Source: Pseudomonadota bacterium (lineage in GTDB: Bacteria; Desulfobacterota; Desulfobacteria; Desulfobacterales; RPRI01). Taken from it: DNA of 9,368 nt. Position numbers and translations under genes: made by a program. Of the stretch, positions 4,268 to 9,368 are shown piece after piece (the first letter of the stretch is position 1; each line of letters begins with the position of its first letter). The stretch is from positions 1-9,368 of the forward strand of contig JAHJQU010000084.1 of assembly GCA_018819005.1 (NCBI GenBank). The letters are read 5' to 3'. The notes beneath the pieces were generated by a model, which did not search any database, had not been told where the DNA came from, and was given only the letters and a program-made list of their open reading frames with translations.

Positions 4268-6991
4268 TTATTCAAATTCCGGCTTTATCTCTTCCATGTA
4301 ATAAAATTCAATTATGTCGCCGACTTTAATATCATTAAAATTTTCTATGCCGATTCCGCATTCAAAACCGCTTGAGATTTCCTTAACATCATCTTTAAAT
4401 CGTCTTAAAGACGAGTTTTTCCCTTCAAAACAGACTATTCCATCTCTGATGAGACGAACCTGCCGGCCACGTTCTATCTTTCCGTCTGTTACATAGCTTC
4501 CTGCTATGGTTCCAATTTTGGGAACATGGAAAACTTCCCGGACCTGGGCTCTTCCAAGAACGCGCTCAACAAATGTCGAAGACATCAAGCCAACAATAGA
4601 ATCTTTTATATCTTTGATAACATTGTAAATTATATTATAATAGCGGATATCGACATTTTCATCATTCGCTATTGTCTGTACCTTTGAGCTTGGGCGAACA
4701 TTGAAACCAATGATAATGGCGTTGGAAACTGCGGCAAGCGAAACATCCGATTCGTTAATGGCTCCTGTTCCGGAGTGGATTATATCTATTTTAACCTCTT
4801 TATTCGACAGTTTATTGAGAGAGTCTCTTATAGCTTCGATAGAGCCATTAACATCTGCCTTGAGTATCAGGGTAAGATTTTTAACCTGTCCTTCCTGAAT
4901 GCGGTCGAACAGATTTTCAAGGCTAAGCCTGCTTGTTTTGGCAAGCTCCTTGGCGCGTTGTCTCTGTATTCGATATGTACTGACCTGTCTTGCATCTTTT
5001 TCATCTGCAAGAGAAATCAGCTCGTCTCCCGCCATTGGTACACCTGAAAGACCTATTACCTCGACAGGAATTGACGGACCGGCCTCATTTACTTTCATTC
5101 CTCTGTCATTCAGAAGAGCCCGCACTTTCCCGTAGTGAATGCCGCATACAACCGATTCTCCGGTATGGAGAGTGCCTTCGCTTATAAGAACGGTTGCAAC
5201 CGGACCCCTTCCGGAATCGAGCTTTGCTTCAACAACGTGACCTAATGCCAGCTTGTTGGGATTTGCTTTGAGTTCAAGAACCTCGGCCTGAAGAACAATC
5301 ATTTCAAGCAGGTCATTTATTCCTGTTCTTTGTTTTGCAGATACCTTTATAAAGGGAGTGTCACCTCCCCATTCTTCCGGAACAAGCCCAAGATCGGCCA
5401 ATTCACGTTTAACCCGTTCAACATCAGCTTCGGGTTTATCTATTTTGTTAACAGCAACGATTATTGATACTCCGGCAGCCTTTGAATGATTTACTGCTTC
5501 AACAGTTTGAGGCTTTACGCCGTCATCCGCCGCAACAACAAGAACTACTATATCTGTAACTTTAGCCCCTCTTGCACGCATAGCTGTGAAGGCTTCATGG
5601 CCCGGAGTATCTAAAAATACTATATGTCCACTCTCTGTTGAGACGTGGTAGGCTCCTATGTGCTGAGTTATTCCGCCAGCTTCAATTTCAGCAATTTTTG
5701 TTTTGCGGATTACATCGAGCAGGGAGGTTTTACCATGATCGACATGTCCCATTATTGTTACTACGGGTGATCTGCTGATAAGAGAGCCCGGATCGTCCTT
5801 TTCCGTTTTTAGAAAAGTGCTTTCCTCAAAAGATGCCCGCTCAACCTCGTAATTGAACTCCGTTGCAACCAGGACTGCCGTATCAAAATCTATTGTTTGA
5901 TTGACTGTCGCCAGCACACCCATTCCCATGAGAGTTTTTATCATTTCGCTTGATTTAATCCCCATTCTCTTTGCAAGATCGGATAAGATAATGGCATCAT
6001 CAATCTTTATCCTGCGTTTAATAGCTTTCGGTATAGTTATTTGAGGTTTTTGGCCATGTACAACCTTTATTTTAGCGCCTTTTTTATCTCTGCGTATCCT
6101 TGGTTGAGGTGCATAAAGATCTTCAGCCTCAACAATCTCTTTTTTCTTAAAAACTTTCTTTTTGAATAATTTCTTATCTCTTAAGTCTAATTCTTCTTCA
6201 ACCTTATCTTTATCCTTCTTTTTCTTTTTTTCGGGAAGAGCGACATCTTTTTTCGGGACAACCTTATCATGAGCTTTTTCATGAGCAGGTTTTCGCAACA
6301 TTTCCGGAGTTATTTCAACGGTAGTTTTTGTCCCGGGGATATGAGGTCTTCTGGCTTCAGGAGCCCGGGCAGGCGCTGCAGGAGAGGTCTTCTTAGGAGG
6401 GACCGAAGGCTGGGCCGGTTTTTCCTCTGCCACCGGTTCAACTATCTTTGGCCTTTCAGGGAGTCTCAGAATTTTTGCAGGAGTCTCCTTTCTTGCTTTT
6501 TTCAAGGCCTTAACAGGTTTTAACGTCTTGATAACCTGTTGTTTTTGCTGCTCTTCAGGGATCTGTTTGACTTCTTCGTCCAATTCAGATTTTCCTGCTT
6601 TTTCATGCTCCTGCGGTTCTGCTTCGGCAGGAGATGTTTCAACAGGAACAGATTCTTTTTCCAGAGCCTCCTCTGCCGGCAATATTGAGCCTGGAGCAGC
6701 GGCTTCAGCTTCAGGAGACTCTTTTGCCGGTGGTTCAGGTTTGGGTTCTGCCTCTGCCTGAACAACAACCTTGCGCCTCCGGATTATTGTAGGCTTGACG
6801 CGGGTTTCCTCGACATCTTCGGAAATTGAAACCGAACCCTGAATGCCTGCTTTTATCTTTGCAACTGTGTCATCATCCAAAGAACTAATGTGGCTCTTGA
6901 TATCGATATGCATGCTTCTAATCTCGTCAAGAAGAGCCTGATTAGTCATATTAAGATCTCTGGCAAGTTCATATACTCTGATCTTTGCCAT
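4268..6991 (-). CDS. infB: Translation initiation factor IF-2
   Basis: IF2 is the GTPase that recruits formyl-Met-tRNA to the 30S P site and promotes subunit joining. The 907-residue protein has an IF2_N helical domain at 1-50 (KIRVYELARDLNM...), then a long low-complexity linker rich in Pro, Glu, Ala and Lys (about 55-315, with runs such as KKKKKDKDK). A second IF2_N-like domain lies at about 320-385. The G domain has all motifs: G1 GHVDHGKT (415-422), G2 GGITQHIGA (439-447), G3 DTPGHE (461-466), G4 NKID (515-518) and G5 SAK (551-553). Domain II follows from about 580, then domain III and the C-terminal tRNA-binding domain (to 907). ATG 6991 lies 74 nt after the nusA stop. The Shine-Dalgarno is a run of six G residues (6996-7001) rather than AGGAG. 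The intergenic gap also holds a 4-bp CAGA/TCTG stem (7027-7039). Confidence 0.98.
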   Translation of the reverse strand: MAKIRVYELARDLNMTNQALLDEIRSMHIDIKSHISSLDDDTVAKIKAGIQGSVSISEDVEETRVKPTIIRRRKVVVQAEAEPKPEPPAKESPEAEAAAPGSILPAEEALEKESVPVETSPAEAEPQEHEKAGKSELDEEVKQIPEEQQKQQVIKTLKPVKALKKARKETPAKILRLPERPKIVEPVAEEKPAQPSVPPKKTSPAAPARAPEARRPHIPGTKTTVEITPEMLRKPAHEKAHDKVVPKKDVALPEKKKKKDKDKVEEELDLRDKKLFKKKVFKKKEIVEAEDLYAPQPRIRRDKKGAKIKVVHGQKPQITIPKAIKRRIKIDDAIILSDLAKRMGIKSSEMIKTLMGMGVLATVNQTIDFDTAVLVATEFNYEVERASFEESTFLKTEKDDPGSLISRSPVVTIMGHVDHGKTSLLDVIRKTKIAEIEAGGITQHIGAYHVSTESGHIVFLDTPGHEAFTAMRARGAKVTDIVVLVVAADDGVKPQTVEAVNHSKAAGVSIIVAVNKIDKPEADVERVKRELADLGLVPEEWGGDTPFIKVSAKQRTGINDLLEMIVLQAEVLELKANPNKLALGHVVEAKLDSGRGPVATVLISEGTLHTGESVVCGIHYGKVRALLNDRGMKVNEAGPSIPVEVIGLSGVPMAGDELISLADEKDARQVSTYRIQRQRAKELAKTSRLSLENLFDRIQEGQVKNLTLILKADVNGSIEAIRDSLNKLSNKEVKIDIIHSGTGAINESDVSLAAVSNAIIIGFNVRPSSKVQTIANDENVDIRYYNIIYNVIKDIKDSIVGLMSSTFVERVLGRAQVREVFHVPKIGTIAGSYVTDGKIERGRQVRLIRDGIVCFEGKNSSLRRFKDDVKEISSGFECGIGIENFNDIKVGDIIEFYYMEEIKPEFE

Positions 6992-7065
6992 TCAGCCCCC
7001 CAATATTATTGTTAACGGGTATTTCACAGAATTAATCTGCCTCTAAGCGTCCTAGTATATATAAA

Positions 7066-8379
7066 TTAAGATTCCGGTGTATTGCCGCTGTCGGGAATCT
7101 CTTTCGCCTCTTCAGCGACTTCGCTGTTTTCGTCGTTTCTTTTTGACACGGATTCTATTGCCGAGCGTATCAGTTTTTCAGCCTTCTCCGTGGCAATCCC
7201 CTTTATCTGCGTTAAATCATTAACTGCGGCATTGCTTATCTCTCTGGCCGATGCAAATCCTTTTTCAATTAATGAATTGGCAAGGCTTATTCCGACTCCC
7301 GGCAAAGAGACAAGAGAGTCATAACCATTTTTCAGAGCTTCAATATAATGAGATTCGTTTTGGACATCCAGACTCCACCCGGTGAGTTTTGAGGCGAGTC
7401 TCACATTCTGTCCCCTTTTCCCGATAGCTATCGAGAGGAATTCATCAGCTACTATCACTTCCATGGAACGATTGTCTTCGTCAATAATTACTCTCTTTAT
7501 TTCAGCGGGAGCCAGGGCATTGCATACAAATTTCGCGGCATCAACATGCCAGGTTATAATGTCAATTTTTTCACCTTTTAATTCCTGAACAACATTCTGA
7601 ACCCGGCTTCCTTTCATTCCGACACAAGCTCCAACAGGATCTATATCGGAATCGTTTGAAGAAACAGCGATTTTGGCCCGTACGCCAGGTTCACGGACAG
7701 CACCCATGATGCTTACGATCCCTTCGCTTATTTCCGGGACCTCAGTTTTAAAAAGGTTAACCAGAAAGTTCGGATTAGTTCTAGAAAGAATAATTTGCGG
7801 GCCACGGGAGTCCTGAAGGACTTCTGAAAGGAGAGCCCTTATCCGGTCACCCCGCCTGTAAGTTTCTTTTGGAACCTGTTCGCGAACGGGCAATACGCCT
7901 TCAGCCTGGCCAAGGTTTACTATGATGTCGCCAGAGTGCTCAACACGCTGTATTATACCATTTATTATTTCACCCTTGCGGTCAATAAAACTTGAATAAA
8001 CGGCATTTCTTTCGGCATCTTTCATTTTCTGAATAATCACCTGCTTTGCTGACTGGGCTGCTATCCTGCCAAAAGTAGTGGTATCCATTTTGCTTCCAAG
8101 GCTGTCGCCTATTTCACATTCAGCATCGAGTTTGCGGCCGTTCTCAAAGCTGATTTCCACTGCGCTGTCTTTAACTACTTCAACTACTTCCTTAAATTGG
8201 AAAACCTCAATTTCTCCGGTTTGATCGCTGTACTGGATTTCGATTTCGATTTTATTCCCAAATTTTTTTCTGGCAGCCGATTTAAGGGCCTCTTCAATTG
8301 CATTGATGAGGACGTTTTTATCAATTTCCTTGTCCCGGCTTACCTGATCAACGACACGTTTTATTTCTGATATAAGCAT
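7066..8379 (-). CDS. nusA: Transcription termination/antitermination protein NusA
   Basis: NusA binds RNA polymerase and nascent RNA, promotes pausing and intrinsic termination, and takes part in rRNA antitermination. The 437-residue protein shows the N-terminal RNAP-binding domain (1-125), an S1 domain (about 135-200), and KH1 and KH2 with GACVGMKGSR (249-258) and IGKRGQN (319-325). A C-terminal helix-hairpin-helix region (about 355-410, LPGVGISLANSLIEKGF...) follows, then an acidic tail. It is shorter than the 495-residue E. coli protein, which has two acidic repeats; here one HhH region replaces them. ATG 8379 overlaps the end of rimP by 19 nt, with GGAG at 8387-8390 as the ribosome site inside rimP. 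In E. coli NusA regulates its own operon through leader termination, which is relevant to the terminator upstream of rimP. Identification is secure. Confidence 0.98.
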   Translation of the reverse strand: MLISEIKRVVDQVSRDKEIDKNVLINAIEEALKSAARKKFGNKIEIEIQYSDQTGEIEVFQFKEVVEVVKDSAVEISFENGRKLDAECEIGDSLGSKMDTTTFGRIAAQSAKQVIIQKMKDAERNAVYSSFIDRKGEIINGIIQRVEHSGDIIVNLGQAEGVLPVREQVPKETYRRGDRIRALLSEVLQDSRGPQIILSRTNPNFLVNLFKTEVPEISEGIVSIMGAVREPGVRAKIAVSSNDSDIDPVGACVGMKGSRVQNVVQELKGEKIDIITWHVDAAKFVCNALAPAEIKRVIIDEDNRSMEVIVADEFLSIAIGKRGQNVRLASKLTGWSLDVQNESHYIEALKNGYDSLVSLPGVGISLANSLIEKGFASAREISNAAVNDLTQIKGIATEKAEKLIRSAIESVSKRNDENSEVAEEAKEIPDSGNTPES

Positions 8380-8909
8380 CGGTTTTCTCCGTTATAGTCG
8401 AATAGTCGCGCCTTTGTGATTTCCTTATAGGGAATGGCAACGGTTTCGTCATTCGCATTAAGTTTTACAAAGCCATCAAAAAAACCAAGAATAACACCTT
8501 TAAAGTTTTTTTGCCCTTTAATAGGCAACGAGGTTCTAATTCTTGCAATATTACCTTTAAACCGGTCAAAATCTTCAGGTTTTCCTAAAGGTCTATCATT
8601 GCCCGGTGATGAAACCTCAAGATTGTAAGACCAGTTTGTATTCAGATTTACATCAAGGATATCGATTAATTGGCGACTTATTTGGGTACAGTCATTCATT
8701 GTGACCCCACCCGGTTTATCAATATAGAGACGAATAATCCTTCCGATTGATTCCCTGTGGCACTCAACAAATACAAGCTCCAGCCCTTCCGATGCACACA
8801 GCGGTTCTGCAAATTCTTTAACTTTAATAATAAGTTCTTCCGGGGTAACCTGCAAAACGTTCCCGGCTATGGATTCATCTCTCGTTTTAACTATTTTTCT
8901 TTCTTTCAT
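8361..8909 (-). CDS. rimP: Ribosome maturation factor RimP
   Basis: RimP (formerly YhbC/P15A) assists early 30S assembly, acting before S12 binding. The 182-residue protein shows the N-terminal alpha-beta domain (about 25-105) with GLELVFVECHRE and GGVTMNDCTQISRQL (67-81). The hallmark LEVSSPGNDRPL (97-108) is followed by the C-terminal SH3-like domain (about 115-172). It carries roughly 20 extra N-terminal residues (MKERKIVKTRDESIAGNVLQ) compared with the family core, and ATG 8909 lacks a clear Shine-Dalgarno. A downstream start (for example TTG at residue 19) is therefore possible but has no better site. The gene heads the protein-coding part of the operon, 23 nt after the T-tract of a strong terminator hairpin. 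It overlaps nusA by 19 nt. The family is secure; the start is moderately sure. Confidence 0.93.
   Translation of the reverse strand: MKERKIVKTRDESIAGNVLQVTPEELIIKVKEFAEPLCASEGLELVFVECHRESIGRIIRLYIDKPGGVTMNDCTQISRQLIDILDVNLNTNWSYNLEVSSPGNDRPLGKPEDFDRFKGNIARIRTSLPIKGQKNFKGVILGFFDGFVKLNANDETVAIPYKEITKARLFDYNGENRCLYQK
8387..8390 (-). promoter_or_regulatory. Ribosome binding site of nusA
   Basis: GGAG on the minus strand, 7 nt before ATG 8379, lies within the last codons of rimP. It supports the overlapping nusA start. Confidence 0.7.
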
Positions 8910-8932
8910 CTGTTTTATGCTTGTTGATATTT

Positions 8933-8960
8933 AAAACAAAAAACGGGCTATCGCCCGTTT
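8933..8960 (-). terminator. Strong intrinsic terminator / attenuator just upstream of rimP
   Basis: On the minus strand, AAACGGGC-GATA-GCCCGTTT (8960-8941) is a perfect 8-bp stem with a 4-nt loop. It is followed by TTTGTTTT (8940-8933), so the T-tract reads TTTTTTGTTTT. This is a textbook Rho-independent terminator. It lies only 23 nt before the rimP ATG, leaving no room for a normal promoter after it. RNA reaching rimP must read through it, so it is likely an attenuator as well as the end of the tRNA transcript. Confidence 0.85.
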
Positions 8961-8976
8961 CCCTCAACGTAATAAA

Positions 8977-8985
8977 ATTGTAACA
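8977..8985 (-). promoter_or_regulatory. Possible extended -10 promoter for rimP
   Basis: TGTTACAAT on the minus strand matches the extended -10 pattern TGnTATAAT with one difference. No convincing -35 box is seen. Transcription would start at A 8970 and produce a 61-nt leader that contains the terminator at 8933-8960. Confidence 0.3.
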
Positions 8986-9065
8986 ATGGATCGAGAAAAA
9001 TCACATGTTTCTAAAAAATAAGATACTCAAATAAATTCTCCAAAACACATATTCATCGACCCTGT

Positions 9066-9091
9066 CAAAACAGCCTTTTTACGGAAAAGGC
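9066..9091 (-). terminator. Hairpin immediately after tRNA-Gly, terminator-like
   Basis: On the minus strand, GCCTTTT (9091-9085) pairs with AAAAGGC (9079-9073) around a 5-nt loop, starting 10 nt after the tRNA CCA end. It is followed by TGTTTTG, so the T-tract is short. It may terminate weakly or mark 3' processing of the tRNA precursor. Confidence 0.55.
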
Positions 9092-9101
9092 GGACTTTAT
9101 A

Positions 9102-9177
9102 TGGAGCGGGCAACGAGATTCGAACTCGCGACTCCAAGCTTGGGAAGCTTGCACTCTACCAGCTGAGTTATGCCCGC
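9102..9177 (-). tRNA. tRNA-Gly (anticodon CCC)
   Basis: The 76-nt gene folds as a full cloverleaf on the minus strand. The acceptor stem is GCGGGCA/TGCCCGC, the D-arm ACTC/GAGT, the anticodon stem CAAGC/GCTTG with loop TTCCCAA, and the T-arm GCGAG-TTCGAAT-CTCGT. The anticodon CCC (9144-9142) reads GGG. The discriminator base is U, as in bacterial tRNA-Gly, and the 3' CCA is encoded. An A10-U25 pair replaces the usual G10. The gene has its own strong promoter 8-15 nt upstream and is followed by a hairpin. It stands directly ahead of rimP-nusA-infB, the position held by metY in E. coli. Confidence 0.96.
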
Positions 9178-9191
9178 TTACCGAATGCTGC

Positions 9192-9220
9192 TGTATATGA
9201 CAATTTATAATTAATGTCAA
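9192..9220 (-). promoter_or_regulatory. Promoter of tRNA-Gly and probably of the whole operon
   Basis: On the minus strand, a perfect TTGACA (9220-9215) is followed after 17 bp by TATACA (9197-9192, 4/6). The predicted start is near 9186-9185, about 8 nt before the tRNA 5' end. It is the best sigma-70-type promoter in the window. No clear GC-rich discriminator of a stringent promoter is seen between -10 and +1 (GCAGCA). Confidence 0.75.
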
Positions 9221-9368
9221 CAGTTTTTGAAGTACCTTTGTAAGTATAGCCAAAATACATATTGATCATCTTCAAAAGAGTCGGTGATTCCATTAGGATT
9301 GAAGCTCCCCGCAGCAAGCTATGGGGAATGAGCTCGCTATTGCGGTTCAAGGGGTAGAGGATTCCAGG
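9221..9368. other. Non-coding right end of window
   Basis: Apart from the hairpin repeat at 9297-9330 I see no gene or regulatory site here. Short open frames run through it and into the tRNA but have no recognisable protein features. The upstream neighbour of the operon lies beyond the window. Confidence 0.5.
9297..9330 (+). repeat. Short hairpin repeat, copy related to the pnp leader
   Basis: GATTGAAGCT is followed by CCCCGCAGC (9307-9315) and, after AA, GCTATGGGG (9318-9326), an imperfect inverted repeat with one mismatch and one G-T pair. Bases 9297-9319 match 808-830 at 20 of 23 positions. It looks like a partly decayed member of a dispersed intergenic hairpin family. Confidence 0.55.

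Noticed and set aside
6520..6768. Minus-strand frame within the IF2 linker (82 codons)
   Set aside because: It is an alternate frame of the low-complexity Pro/Glu/Lys linker, so openness and composition are by-products of that sequence.
4268..6991. Internal translation start for a short IF2 isoform, as in E. coli
   Set aside because: I looked at in-frame ATG and GTG codons in the linker, such as Met231, and found no well-spaced Shine-Dalgarno.
9063..9068. Perfect TTGACA on the minus strand after tRNA-Gly
   Set aside because: No acceptable -10 box at 16-18 bp (TTTTGG at 17), so it is not called as a rimP promoter.
9065..9350. Two overlapping minus-strand frames across the tRNA-Gly and its promoter
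   Set aside because: They run through the tRNA gene, show no domain, and compete with a clear promoter and cloverleaf.
1..9368. Defence system, CRISPR array, prophage or toxin-antitoxin pair
   Set aside because: All substantial frames belong to a conserved housekeeping operon; no repeat-spacer pattern, integrase or transposase is present.

Overview
The window carries one long minus-strand cluster of translation and RNA-metabolism genes. Read in the direction of transcription (right to left) the order is tRNA-Gly(CCC), rimP, nusA, infB, ylxP/DUF503, rbfA, nrnA (DHH phosphoesterase), truB, rpsO and pnp, with pnp cut off by the left edge. This is the bacterial nusA-infB operon. The DUF503 gene between infB and rbfA, and the DHH/DHHA1 gene between rbfA and truB, resemble Firmicutes and Deltaproteobacteria (Desulfobacterota) more than E. 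coli. The NusA form, the S15 sequence, the moderately AT-rich DNA and the style of the intergenic repeats suggest a sulfate-reducer-like member of the Desulfobacterota. That placement is inference from gene order and protein appearance, not from a search.

Layout. 9178-9368: no gene; a consensus promoter (TTGACA-17-TATACA) for the tRNA, and at the far end a short imperfect hairpin repeat. 9102-9177: tRNA-Gly with anticodon CCC and encoded CCA. 8910-9101: leader with two hairpin terminator-like structures and a possible extended -10 promoter between them. 3600-8909: rimP to nrnA, mostly overlapping or nearly touching genes, apart from a 74-nt gap between nusA and infB. 1745-2653: truB, 9 nt after nrnA. 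1347-1744: a 398-nt gap holding a repeat element with 18-bp imperfect terminal inverted repeats and nested hairpins. 1077-1346: rpsO, whose start is best moved to an internal TTG. 771-1076: the pnp leader, with a possible promoter and a folded repeat related to the one at the right edge. 1-770: the first 256 codons of pnp.

Function. The genes cover 30S maturation (RimP, RbfA), transcription elongation and antitermination (NusA), translation initiation (IF2), tRNA modification (TruB), the 30S protein S15 and RNA turnover. PNPase degrades RNA processively, and NrnA-type enzymes finish the 2-5 nt remnants. The tRNA gene followed by terminators ahead of rimP matches the E. coli layout, where metY (initiator tRNA) leads the operon, but with a glycine tRNA instead.

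I found no phage, CRISPR, toxin-antitoxin or transposase genes and no sign of a new multi-gene system. The most noteworthy signals are non-coding: the tRNA/attenuator-like head of the operon, the repeat element between truB and rpsO, and the structured repeat in the pnp leader.
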